Source: Siphlonurus alternatus (taxonomy: Eukaryota > Arthropoda > Insecta > Ephemeroptera > Siphlonuridae). Taken from it: DNA of 64,000 bases. The stretch covers positions 25,014,118 to 25,078,117 of the forward strand of contig OX463780.1 of NCBI GenBank assembly GCA_949825025.1. The letters run 5' to 3'. The translations under genes were made by a program, and so were the position numbers. Below, piece by piece: positions 10,799-24,009 of the stretch. Numbering within the stretch: the stretch's first letter is position 1; each line of letters starts with the position of its first letter. The notes beneath the pieces were generated by a model. That model was not told the origin of the DNA. It ran no database searches and saw only the letters and a program-made list of their open reading frames with translations.

Positions 10799-11134
10799 AA
10801 GGAAAAAAAAAAAAAAAAATCCCTCACACGAAAATTATGAAATTTTTTTTAAAATTTTCTCCCCTACACCCCCTATCAGTAGCTAAAATATCATGTGTAC
10901 AAATACGAGCTAGTTTCTGAGTTATGAATTTTTAAAGTTGACTATTTAACATGGAGAAATGGAACTTCCATGTTAAATTGGTTAACTTTAAAAATTCATA
11001 ACTCAAAAACTAGCACGTATTTGTATACCTGATATTTTAGCAACTGATAGGGGATGTAGAGGAGAACATTTTAAATTTTTTTCATAATTTTCATGTGAGG
11101 GAATTTTTTTAACATTGGTGGCGTTATCTTACCC
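10799..11134. mobile_element. Hairpin MITE, TTAA family, left end damaged
   Basis: Two inverted halves meet around 10955 (ACATGGAGAAATGGAACTTCCATGT). The right end has GGTGGCGTTATCTTACCC followed by TTAA (11135-11138), as in the intact copy at 11355. The left terminal repeat is replaced by a run of A. Non-coding; moved in trans if at all. Confidence 0.8.
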
Positions 11135-11354
11135 TTAAAATATAATTTTATTTAAATACTAACTAAAAAAAAAAGTTCTCATTGATGGGCTCTCCACACT
11201 TGTTGTTTGTCAAATGACGCTAGCTGGTTTTGACATCCTTGCAGCTGATTCCAAGCTTCAAGACTTGAAAATGGTTATAATGTAGCGACTACATGGACCT
11301 CAGACATATAGTAGTACCATCCAATAATTGCAATTACAAGTGCGGAGCCTTTAA

Positions 11355-11701
11355 GGGTAAGGTAACGCCACCAATGTTAAAAAAAATCCCTCTCACAAAA
11401 ATTCTGAAAAAAATTTAAAATGTTCTCCTCTACACCCCCTATCAGTAGCTAAAATATCAGGTATACAAATACGATCTAGTTTTTGAGTTATGAATTTTTA
11501 AAGTTGACCAATTTAACATGGGAGTTTCATTCCTCCATGTTAAAGTAGTCAACTTTAAAAATTTATAACTCAAAAACTAGATCGTATTTGTAGACCTGAT
11601 ATTTTAGGTACTGATAGGGGGTATAGAGGAGAACATTTTAAATTTTTTTCAGAATTTTTGTGAGAGGGATTTTTTTTAACATTGGTGGCGTTACCTTACC
11701 C
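11355..11701. mobile_element. Hairpin MITE, intact, TTAA target duplication
   Basis: The best copy of its family. Terminal repeats start GGGTAAGGTAACGCCACCAA and the element is an almost complete 347-bp palindrome around a short centre (11518-11545). TTAA flanks both ends (11351-11354, 11702-11705). A TTAA target is used by piggyBac and Kolobok; the GGG terminus fits Kolobok-type (RRG) better than piggyBac (CCY), from my memory of those consensus ends. Confidence 0.85.
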
Positions 11702-11705
11702 TTAA

Positions 11706-13410
11706 ATCTTGCACAACAGATTTAAATACATACGTTAGAATCAGTGATGGCCAATAACACTAGACAACTCATAGAGTAACACCACACTGACAAGGGGCTT
11801 GACCGCTTGGCTGTACTACGTAATTAATAAGAATTGAAGGTCCATACATTCAAATTGTTGCACAGTAGAAGTAGTGGGCAAAAATAACCATTGCCTCATG
11901 TTGAACCATGTTGAACATGTTTTTGCCACCAATGCCACTCCATGTGGGATCCTGGATGTTATGATGTCAACTTTGATAAGCATATTTGATTGACTAGCCG
12001 AACTACAAAGGTGCCTCTTTAGCCGCCAGCGCTGTTGTCAGTTCTCCGTGATCAGATCTGTTACGACCCCACACAGATCTGCTACCAACTGCTCGAGTGC
12101 ACGGCTCATCTGGCAGACTTTCATGAAGGACGATGAAAATTGTATGATATTGAGGTTCCTAAATTCGATGTCCTAGGCCAACATTCCAGTAAGCTATCCT
12201 TAAGTTGTATCCCTGGCTTCTGACTGATGGGATAAATGAGGATCTGTCAATCAAAAGGATGTATCAACATTGCTGGTAAAGATAAATTTTTTATCAGTAT
12301 CTCGCTCCCTTATAATAACCTGTAGTGAATACATTTATTACTTTTACATCCATTTGATCACTCATGATTTCTCTAGAAGTTTGGGGGTTTAACATATTAC
12401 ATTCTAACACATAAATAAAATACATTGAATGAAATTTATGTTTTATTTGAATATATTTTGTGTGACAAAGATTATTTATAATTGGGTAGTAAAGAATTGA
12501 AAGGATTTCAAATAAATTTTACAATACAATGTTATAAAGTAGCATGATAAATCAGTACCTAAAGTACTAAATATGTATGCAAAATAGTGGGATTGATTCT
12601 GGTTTAAGTGATGGGAACAAGCACTTCAGTATGTTAATTAAAATATAATAATATTAATGATAACTTACATGTGGGAAAAACAACAACCGGCAAATTATAT
12701 TTTACAAAATACAAAGATCTATTGAAACTTTAAAATTTTTAAAATCAGAATCTTACAAAGTGCCTGTTATTTATGAAGCAATTCACTTTCTTTTTATTTA
12801 TGGTAATCAAAAAACCTGTCTTTTCCTTTATTATTGAAGGCACATATATTTTCAGAAAATATTAATTAATCTGAGAGTTCATTATACAAACATGTACCTA
12901 ACTTAACAATAGAGTACAGCAAAAGATTTGATTTGAATAAAATAATACAATAGTGCATAAGATAATATAATTCAGTAAACCGACACTCCAGCTTCAAATT
13001 CTTGTACACAAAAGAATGGAAATCATCACTTGTTTTACACAATTGCTGAATATTTATTATTTGACAAATTCAACATTTAAAAAATATGGTGTACAGAATT
13101 ATAGTAACACAAATAACAAAAATAATACACGAAAGTATGCAAATTCTATGTTACTACGTAGTTGAAAAACAATATTTTACGAACAAAAATATTCTCTCTT
13201 CATTGAGACTGCTGAGTGACTAGCTCTCACAAATTTAAAATATTGTTAGTAATTTTTTATAACAACAACATTTGGAACTAACATTCTCCAGGCCATTTAA
13301 ACAAAATAATCTTACAAAATGTAAAATGTTTATACCGTTTCGTATCACAGGAAGAGTTCCAATATTTTTACACAAAGTTGAGTTCAATGTTGTCCAATCA
13401 CTAAGCAAGG
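11706..13410 (-). other. 3' flank / probable 3'UTR of the USP gene
   Basis: No coding region. Downstream of the USP stop (minus strand) the sequence is AT-rich with many AATAAA-like words; the copy at 12442-12447 (TTTATT on plus) is one plausible polyadenylation signal, giving a 3'UTR of roughly 1 kb. There is no way to choose among signals from sequence alone. 11706-12300 is unannotated intergenic DNA. Confidence 0.35.
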
Positions 13411-13581
13411 CTACACGCTTGACTCTGTGACGATGGTGGGTGAGGGGGGCGAGGGAGAAGGCGTGCGAGTGGACTCTGGAGACGCCACGCGCGCCTGTGG
13501 TGACGAAGGAGCAGCTGCAGCATCTTTAGTGTTGGACTCTCTGGGAACTGAGCTTGCCCGTCGACCAACCTCAGGTGATGT
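13411..13581 (-). CDS. USP exon 12 (C-terminus)
   Basis: Acceptor TTTCAG precedes 13581; TAG is at 13411-13413. It encodes residues 880-935, low-complexity Ser/Pro/Ala sequence ([17 protein letters not shown]). The last four residues, ESSV, fit the class I PDZ-binding pattern S/T-x-V. A longer frame on the same strand here is read in the wrong phase. Confidence 0.88.
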   Translation of the reverse strand, partial: TSPEVGRRASSVPRESNTKDAAAAPSSPQARVASPESTRTPSPSPPSPTIVTESSV

Positions 13582-16500
13582 CTGAAACAATGAACCAGCA
13601 TCAGTTTCACATATTTAGAGTATAAATCTACTACACTGAACTTGCATTCAAAGCTTTCAAACAATGAGTTATCATTCTGTAATAGTGAAAAACTACAGTG
13701 CAAAATCTCCTGACATTTACTACATGCATTTTTAACCATAAAATTAAACAGAAGTTCATACTTTGATTAGTTTAGAGTAAATCTTGAGACTGTTGCAATG
13801 TTATTCGCAGGGGGAAGGGGAGGGGAGAGAGGTTAAGGACTCAATAAAACAAGCCAATTGGAGGATCCACCAACTGTTTTCCTTACACCCCTCTTTCGCA
13901 ATTCGGAGACTGCACCCCCCTCCCCTAATTGTCTAGTCTACACCAATGGACAAAATACTACAGCAGTATTACATAAATGAGAAGTAGCTGCAGATGCGGG
14001 TCAATTCCATCACACACTAAGAGAACTCACCCAGCCTCTCTTGGTGGCGAGAGGTGCCTCATCGTCGGAATAGTGGTCAATCTCTCCTGACACAGGCGAG
14101 GTGGCGTTCTGGGTGCTTGGCTGCAGCGTGGCATAGCCTCTAGAGCCTCGCTGGAACTTAGGTGCTGCAGCCTCATCCGCAGAGCCAGCTGTAAGATACA
14201 ACACATCAGGAATTAATTGTCAAAGGAAATAATAAAAAAGATAATTGAAAAAAAAACAAATAAAATAAAAAATAAAAAAATCATTTTATTTGTTAGTTTG
14301 TTTATTTATACACATATTTCTACTTATTTTAATTCATTTCTATTGACTTATTCAGGGATTCATTAATTTATTTCCTAACAGAACATAACAAAATTATATG
14401 TAAAGAGCAAAGAGTGGGAGCAGTAGCAAAGCAGGGACAGGACAATGCAAGATGAGTTAGCCATATGGGGAGTTCACCATTATGATGTATGATCAAAGAG
14501 TTATACAGACTAGCAAATATACCGTATTTTAATCATGACTGGTACTGTTTGAAAAAAAGTTAAAACTGCAACAACCATTGAGTCATAATGATATACAGAA
14601 AGAAGCAACACCAAATTAGGGAAAAAATTAAAAAAAAGTATGGCGGCCCTCCAAGAAATTCATAAATGTTATTAGATTTTAATAATAAAGTGTATAAAAA
14701 AAATATCTACTCGATTAAATGTATCAACAAAGAAAAAATATTTTCATGAAAATATACTGAATCACAGGTATGAAGTTAAATTACCTTTGCTGTTGAGCTC
14801 CTCACTAGACTTGCTGCCTGCCGGGGGTGGGGCGTAGTCGAAGGCGGGCATGCGGAACACCCAGTGCTCCGACGAGGAGGAGCTAGAGGCAGACGAGGCA
14901 CTGCCGCCCGCTGCACTGAGGCTGCGGTGCTGGTAGAAGAGGATATAGGCTGCGGGAGTCACCAGGTCACTCTCAGACACGCTCTCTACCCGAGTGTCGT
15001 CAAACGCATACCACTGGCCATCGTAAGGGTTACGACAGAAGGCTGGGAAATAGAAAGTATGTATTTTTAATAAATCTTCACTTTAATTGCAGGGAAAATA
15101 TAGTTACTTCAGAATATTAGTGATTTAAATACCACAATTTATTGATGCAATTTTGGACCTTATGCTATACAATTATACTATACATCAGTGGCGTGCGGTG
15201 ACATTTTAGACTAGTCAAGCAAATGAAGTAATGACACAGCGGAGGGGGCCCCGAGGGGCTAATACCCCGCCGGAGGCGCGATTTTTTTGAAAAAGGGGGC
15301 GTGGCACTCGAATTTTCATTACAGGAGATATACATAAATTATAATCATACAAACGCTCTCAATAAAATTGTTTCCTTAATAAGCTAATTGCCGTAAATTT
15401 TTAATTTTTTTTATTCACTTTCGATCATGATCATTGATCATGGTGCATACAGCTATGCATAATTATCTTTTTTTAGCTGTATATGCATTTAAATACCTTA
15501 ACGGTGTACCTTTTCATTCGGGAATAGGGCGGCCTGCACAAACGATTTACGTTTTTTCAGTTGTGTTTCTAGCGCCAAAATTTTTTTTGTAAAAGATTAG
15601 GAATAATATTTTCTTCTTGAAGTAATTCTGCCATTTTTATAACAAAAAAAAATAAAAACGTAATCATCACGCTAAAGCAATTAAATTATAAGAATTAAAT
15701 TGTACAAAACACTGAGATGAAGAATTTTTTTATGCATGGCAAATTAGTGCGTTTTTATAGTCCATTAATTAAATAAAATATTGGAGAAAAGCACGAAAAA
15801 ACACTTATAAAGAGCCATAAAAATCACGCACTGTATTGCTTATTATTAAAATAGTTTCCCGGAAACTAAAAACTAAACTTTGATGATTGATGAGTCACTC
15901 GCGCGTGGACCCTTAAATTTTGTCCCTGATTTTTATCATTTATGCGCCATCTATTGATACACTATTTAACCAGTTGGGCGTTCCGATTCCCCAGAGCCGC
16001 CATTGTACAAGCAGTGCTTGTACATTCCACAAGCTTCAGCATTTACCACCCCCTCTCCATACATTTCCTTATGAAGCTTTACGTTGGGTGGGTTTATTTA
16101 CAAGCAACCAAAGTGATTGCTTATACCAGTAGAGGCGCTGCTATTGCAAGACAAAAAAAATAAATCTCCGATTTAAATGCGGCAAAATGCTGGCAAATTT
16201 AAAATTGTTAAGAGAGAAAAAAATGCTTGTCACGAAATTTATTTTCTTCTTCTTTCTCGGTAAATTTTAGGGCAAGCATTGCTTGCATTGCTTTTATGGA
16301 CCGCACGCCCCTGCTATACATACATATTATATTTGACTGACAACCTTCTTATTTGAACAATAGTACTTATCTACTTATATTCTGATGTGAATAAAATATA
16401 ATTAAGGAAACGTTAAAAAAAAATGTTGTATGGAATATTGTCTATGTAGTCTTCTCTTTTATTTGCTTTACAGAATAGATCCAGAATACTGATAATAATC

Positions 16501-19500
16501 ATGTAGCCCTTAACAATAACCTTCTCAACTCTCCTAGCCATTATATTCTGTCGCAAGATTTCAAAGTTTTTATATAAAAAAAAAATGCCACTTACTGACT
16601 GATAGTTTGTTGCTGAACCTCATCAGAAGGATATTAAGAACACTTTGATCCAAGGTTTCTGTCAACTTGACTTCCAGGTACTCACCAGTGTAGTGCCCTC
16701 CCTGCAAGTCCTGACCATGGTGGTTGCAGATGGCGTAAAGGTCATAAACATTGTCTTCATGACGGCTCGTCTGCCTGCGAGGGCGTTTCCACGGCGACCA
16801 ACCCAGCCCTCCCGGAACTCCGGCACCCTCAACTCGAGGTCTGCTCGCCAGATGGGGACTCATGTCGAAACCATAGAGTGGGAAGTCCACCAGCGTGGTC
16901 AGCTTGGCAGTTGAGCGTTGTTTTGAAGACTGGAATACAGAGTCGGAGGTCAGAGAAGTGTCCGGGTGTATAAGACTGATTGTGAGAGTTTGTTGGTTAG
17001 CTACCAACAGCAGAACTTGTTCACAGTGCTCTCTGGGGCTCTTAATACCCAGTCTGCACACCAGACAATTAAGTACTGTTTTTAAGTGGGGAACCCTACC
17101 AACTTCATCATCTAGTAGTCAGTCACACCCACCCGAACATCACGAAAAGTCTGCCGTGTCCGGGATTTGAACTGGGGATACCTCGGACAAGAGTCAGGCG
17201 CTTTAACGGCAGTGTATGCTATTAAATTGAATATTCATACACAGAATATACATTGTTTCAAATAATGAAACAATCAACACAATGGGATGATATAAAATGT
17301 TTATCAAGTTTTGCCTTAGAGTGAATAGATAATAATTGCTCCTTCGTGACCAGTTTATAAATGCTAACTAATATATTTTTCTTTCCATCAACACTTTTGA
17401 AAAGTTGAATTTTTTAACTCAATTTTATCCATTTCTAGACCATATATGGTAGCAGACTACTGTATTTAATAGGAAATGTCTTTTGTAAGAATTAACATTA
17501 TGATGTGAAGAATGTAAACAGGAGATGAGAGATAACAACTGACCTGTCTGAACCTCTTGAGATGAATCACGAGGATGTCTGGCAGGGACCAGAGGCCGAG
17601 TTTCTTCACCACCTCTTGCTTGCGGTTACAGTAGGGACAGTGCCAAGCATCGTCTGGGCCCAGCACTTCCTCCCGTGTGTACAGCTGCACAGACACTAGT
17701 ATTAACACTTTCCTCTAACTTGTTAGAACAACATCTATTAGAACAGTATCTTTTACAGAAACCTTCCTCAGTCTTGCAGCAATTACAGTGAATTATAAAT
17801 TATAAATAAAATAGTTACAGTATCAAAGCCTGTCTTTAACTTATTCACAAAATACTATTTAACGTACACGGAAAGCCTGGGAGAAAACAGCATCTCAATT
17901 TTTTCTTACACACAGAAATGCAAGTATGTAAAACCTATTTCATCTCACCTCAAAACATTCCTCAAGTGTGGCTGCCCCGGCCTCATCAGCAGAACTCCGT
18001 AGCTGCTTCACACTTGCCAGCTCCTCAATCTGCTCAGTGTCATCTGCCACAATGCTGCAACACAAAGTCATTCACGTCAGGTTCAAGTTGTGCTTGCCTG
18101 CAGTGGAACAATCAAGTTGATATAACAGTTATGAACATCAATTCCAACACATTTGGCTGTAGTTAATTTATGAAGGGTATTAAAATAATTCTATTCCACC
18201 TGCTGTTACGATCCAAGTGCTCTTTGTATCCCAGCTGGAACAGTCCTGTCCAGCTGCTGGATTTTGAATTTTATGCAGAATGAGGTGTGTGTCTCACCTC
18301 TCCTTGGCGTGAGAGTCCCATTCAAGCACCAACTTGAGGTGTGCTGGCCCAGAGTCCTCTTGACAGAGTGCGAGGGCCTGGTCAACGGCCTCCATGTACA
18401 GAGGGTGATCCAGCGCCGGGTCCAGGTATGTGCCGGTGGGCAAACCTGCCTCAGCCACTCGCATGCGAAACAAGGGGATCTAGTGGCAGAGGGAGCCAAT
18501 TAGTTGAACAGAACTTGATGGAATATCAAGATACTTATTTTATTTATTATTTATTTATTAGCTACAATAATAAAACAATTAAAAAAAAATAGAGTGAAAC
18601 TTTTATTTTTCGTTTACATGCTTGTTATTGAGATTAGGTTTTTATCAAATCTGATATACATAACTGCAATGGTGCTGCTTTGTAATAAAAAAAGTTATGA
18701 TAGTAGTTAATAATTTAAATCATTAAGCACTTTAATTATTACTACCAATATTTCGACCAGAATAAATACAGTACTTTGCTTTGAATGGCTTAATCTATTT
18801 TAGCTCCAATACAACTTCAGCAACTAATTGGTGTGACAGACTAAACATTTCCCTGCTCAACTTGTGCCATTTCCCTCAACTCTGTCTCTTGACCTATTGA
18901 AATTTCAGGTTCTGTTATTAGTTACACCATGTATGGTTGGCCATCTCAAGCTGTACACCTTACTCAGAGCACCAGAATAAAGTTCCAGGAGAGCAGAGAG
19001 GGTGACTTACATCCTGAGATCCGGTGAGCACATCATCATGCAGGATAGTGTTCATCTCCTTGAGGATCAGCTTCTGAAGGTCCTCGTATGAAGTCTCACG
19101 GCCTACCTGCATGGTGTACGGGCTACTGAACCTGCGGGACAAAAATACTTTACATCAGTAATACATCAGTGATACTGCTCTTTGGTGTAGTGGTTAGTAC
19201 ACTTGGCTCTCGTCCGAGAGGTCCCCGGTTCAAATCCCGAATACGGCAGACTTTTCGCGACTTGAAATGAGTGTGACTGGCTACTAGATGAAAGAGTTGG
19301 TAGGAGGAAGGCAGCTTACGGCTGTCTATACTCCGCTGGGGTGATTAAGACCGCGGAATGTTGTGCAAACAACATACGTGCCCTGCTAAGAAACGGTACT
19401 TAACTGTCTGGCGTGCAGACTGGGTATTAGGAGCCCCAGAGAGCACTGTGAACAATGTTGAAAAACAAGTTCCGCCATTGGTAACCAACCAACCACTTTA

Positions 19501-22500
19501 CATCAGTCGACAATGGAGTATTGTCCTCAATTTTTTTTATTGCAGAAATGGATAGAGGGTGCAAAGTTATGCTACCCTGATTTTTTTCAGATTTTTTAGA
19601 GCCCGGGAACTATTTTTAAAAAATTATTGAAAGTCCTTTTCGTGACGTCACGAGACGCCGCTCCTTAAGAAAAAGATAGGACTTGCCGCCGCGTGACGTC
19701 ACAAAAAGGACTTTCAATAATTTTTTAAAAATAGTTCCAGGTCTCAAAAAAATCGGAAAAAAATCAGGATAGCATAACTTTGCATCCTCTATCCATTTCT
19801 GCAATAAAAAAAATTGAGGACAATACTCCATTTATACATTTAGATTCTTACTAATTTTTCTTTCTTAAATGTACTATCTGGACAAAAATACTTTACGTCA
19901 GTCAACAATTCATATATTAAGATTCTTACTACTAATTTTTCTTTCTTAAATGTACTATCTTGTACGTGTTTTCAGTTTGAAACTTAGCAAATACACTCTA
20001 AATACCTATACAGAGAAGGTTAAGAAAAATTAGCTTGGGAAGCAGAACACATCAAAGTACAAAGTAGGGAGCATTTTTTCCCCCTTAAATATGTACATGT
20101 TAATGATTAAGCTTTTTCGGATACGTTTTTACTTTTTACCTGTGGTGTATGTTAGGATTGTGATAGAAATCAAATGCTGTATAAAAGTCCTCTCAAATAC
20201 ACCTTAATCAAGAAATTCTAAGTTAGAATCAAGATTTTTAAGAGCTAAAAACTAAAGTTTATGAGAGGAATCGTATTTGCTACTTACTGTTGTATGTATT
20301 TTTTTTTTTAATACATAATTATGTATATTTTGTTACAGCCACTTTTGTCACAAATTTTATGTTCAGTGTTTTATACAAATACTGTATGTAATAAGAAATT
20401 TTACAAAACTGCTTAGAAGCCAAGAAAAGGGGTGGATTTCAAAATTTAAATATATAAAAATAAAATAAAATAAAATTAAATAAGAAGAGAGTATCCAAGA
20501 GTCTGTGGCTTCTCACCGTGCACCGTGGTCATCCATATGCAGCACGTTGACCCAGCACAGCAGAACGTAGGCCCCGCTCTCCTCAGATGCCTCCTTCAGC
20601 TGCGGCAGTTCAATGCAGTACAGCGGGTCCGTCTCTCGCATGCCCACGCTCGACTGGGAGTCTGCAGAGTGAAAGTGAGTCAGAATGTCAGACCTTCCAA
20701 GAATATGAGACTGGAGAACACTAAAAAATTTATAGCAAATACGTATTTTTAGCAGTTATAAATTTACAATGTTTTATTTTCAAAGCTAAAAATTACACAA
20801 ATTTATTTCAATTTAACAATTTATGGTGTTATGGTTAAGAAAATAATGAGAATGTAAATTTGAATACAGATAATATAAACAGTTCTAGTAAGTATGAAGT
20901 TTAAGTTTTTTTAATGACTGCTTTTATTTATTGGTTCCAAAATAGACCAGTCCTGGTTTTGGATACATGTCATGTAGTTACATCCTAAACATAAAAAACA
21001 TAAAAAACAAAATATGTACTTGGTACCCAAGCCAGCTTGTACCTGCGAAGGTGCGCAAGAAGCCGAGGTCATCCACCTCTGTGAGGAGCATATGTTGCTC
21101 GGAGATGCCAGTGTCTGAGGCCAGCTGTTCTCGAAGCTCTCGTACCTCCGCGTTTAATGGCAAAGATAGGCCCAGCTTAACCTGCAAAATGGACCATAAT
21201 GTTACTATAGTAAACTGGTATTGATCAATACATTTGTATGCTATGTCAGAATGTATTTGCCTTGACCATGTATACATTTAGTGTAGTTTTGTTGTAGTTA
21301 TTCACCTTTTTTATACAAGTCCGTAAAATCAATAATCAACAGCTCAGAATAACTGTAAAGTAACTTTGCTTGTGTATTATCCAACTTTCAAAATTAAATA
21401 ACAGTATAACAGTTAAGCTCAGATAAAAGAAAAATTTCAAGTAACAAAAATAAACCTTCCTGGATACTCAATAACCCCCATCTTTACGAACAAGGGATTT
21501 TTTTAAAACGCTTACACTATGATGTAAAATTTACTGACCCAAATTTAGAGTCTACTTATAAAAAAGAAATGAAATCTTATAAACAAAATATGGCCACCGC
21601 TAAATTTAAAGAGAATGACCATGAAATAAAAGGAGCTAATAATAAAATTAAAGCTACGTGGAATATAATTAATAAAGAATGCAAAACAAAGAAAACAAAT
21701 GTTAATAATAAGAATAATTATGAATTATGTATAAATAGTGTAACGATTACAGACCCCAAACTAATTTGCAATTTATTTAATAATTTTTTTGTCAAGACAA
21801 TTGAAAATATAATAACAGAAAAATTTCCTTTTAATTATTCTAATACTTTAATTATTGTCGATTCTGATAAAAGTAAAACGAAATTAAATTTTAGTTCGAT
21901 AGACCCGATTTATATTTTAAATCGAATGAAATCCCTTCCTAATAAGTATGCAGCTGGCCCAGACGAAATACCATATACTGTTGTAAAATATTGTGCTTCT
22001 GTTTTGTCTGTCCCTTTATCTAATTTAATTAACCATTCAATATCAGATGGTATATTTCCTGATTGTTTAAAGGATTCTAAGATTTATGCAACTCATAAAA
22101 AAGGCCCAACTTTCATTATTGATAATTACAGACCAATATCAAATACATCTGTTTTTGGCAAATTATTTGAGAATACATTAGACGATCAAATTACGGATTA
22201 TCAAACAGAAAATCATTTAATTGCTCCCTGTCAACATGGATTCTTGAAAGACCGTTCTACTGATACAGCACTATTTGATCTTTTAAGCCACGTTTATATG
22301 GCAATAGATAATAAACTATTTTGCGTTGCAATATTTTTTGATTTATCTAAAGCGTTTGATAGTCTAAATAAAGATGTATTATTGAATAAATTTGATAACA
22401 TGGGAATAGGAGTTTCGAGTCGTAATCTATTAGATTCATATCTAACAAACAGACAACAATATGTTGAATTAAATTCAAATTCTAACGGCCAAAATATTAC

Positions 22501-23575
22501 ATATAAATCAGACAAATTACCGATTACACTTGGAATTCCTCAAGGAGGAAAAATGTCAGCCACATTGTTTAATACAGGAACAAATGACTTATCAGATCAT
22601 GTCAAGAATGCGGTATTAGTAAAGTATGCTGATGATATTACAGCTATAATCACAGCAGAAGCCGAAGATGAATTAATTCGTAAGATTAAACTTACTATTG
22701 AAGAGGTACATACATGGTGTACAAATAATAAGCTAATATTAAATTCAACTAAAACCGAATACATCCAATTTCATTCCCCTAGACAAATCCCTTTGAATAG
22801 TTATTTGTTGCAATTAGCCGGAAAAACAATTAAAAGAGCAGAGTCTGTTAAGTTTCTTGGTCTACACATTAATGAAAGTTTGGATTGGTCTTTACATGTA
22901 AATGCGATTTGTAAGAAGATAAATTCGGCCAATTTTATGTTATATACAATCAGGAATCATGTATCTCATGAAACCTTGCTAACCATATATTATGCGTATG
23001 TTTATCCACATTTGGCATATGGCATAATAAATTGGGGATGTAAATCGGAACTATTGAATCGATGTTTTGTTTTGCAAAAGAGAGCACTTAGAACGATTTT
23101 AAGAATACCAAAAGGACAGTCGTGTGTTTCACATTTTAAGGCTAATAAAATGTTAACTGTCCCTTGCATTTATATTTTAAATTGTGCCTCATTCAAAAAA
23201 AATCATCCAAATTTTTATGTTCAGAATGATGGCTATCATGACTATAATACTAGGAATAAATCGAATGTAGTTACTGAAAGACATAACACACAATTTTTCA
23301 AAAACTGTGCAATGTATCAAACAGCAAAATTTTATGAATTTTTACCAGCATGTTTGAAAGAAATAAAAACCAGTAAACTTTTTCGCACAAAATTAAAGAA
23401 TGTATTGATCAATAAAGAGTTTTACTCTATTAAAGCTTTTGAGAGTAATAAAATGTCTGAAAAAGTATTATCAGGATTATAAAATAAACAAAATTATAAA
23501 TTTACATATACATTGTATTGACTGATATATATATATGTATGTATATGTGTATGTATATGTATGTGTATGTGTATG

Positions 23576-23633
<58 letters not shown>

Positions 23634-23964
23634 TATGTATGTATATGTATGTATGTGTGTATATGTATGTATATATGTATATATATGTGTGTGTGTGTGT
23701 ATGTATGTATGTACTATGTATATATATATGTATGTATATATGTATATATATGTATATATATATGTTCCACATAAACTAAAATTTATCAGTATTAATGGTG
23801 ACTTTGGCTTGTATTTTGTTTTTATTATTATTGTCAGTGATTGTGTTTGATAGTGTTAAATAACTTATGTAAATGTGTTTAAGTTTGATGTTTTTATGTT
23901 GTATTTTGTCCAATTTTGACTTGAACATATGTTTGTCTTGTACAACCAAAAAGAAGTTCCAAAA

Positions 23965-24009
<45 letters not shown>

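Noticed and set aside
13401..13739. 112-residue minus-strand ORF over USP exon 12
   Set aside because: Wrong phase: the phase-0 junction with exon 11 gives the frame ending TESSV at 13411.
16570..17061. Single 163-residue ORF covering USP exon 9
   Set aside because: Only 16686-16929 is exon, as shown by the splice sites and family blocks. The N-terminal part reads through intron and SINE sequence and the C-terminal part through the donor.
19188..19260. Functional tRNA-Glu gene
   Set aside because: The D, anticodon and T arms are recognisable but there is no matching acceptor stem, and the segment is the head of a SINE.
23494..23850. Long Tyr/Ile/His/Val frames on both strands
   Set aside because: They are translations of a TA/TATG microsatellite.
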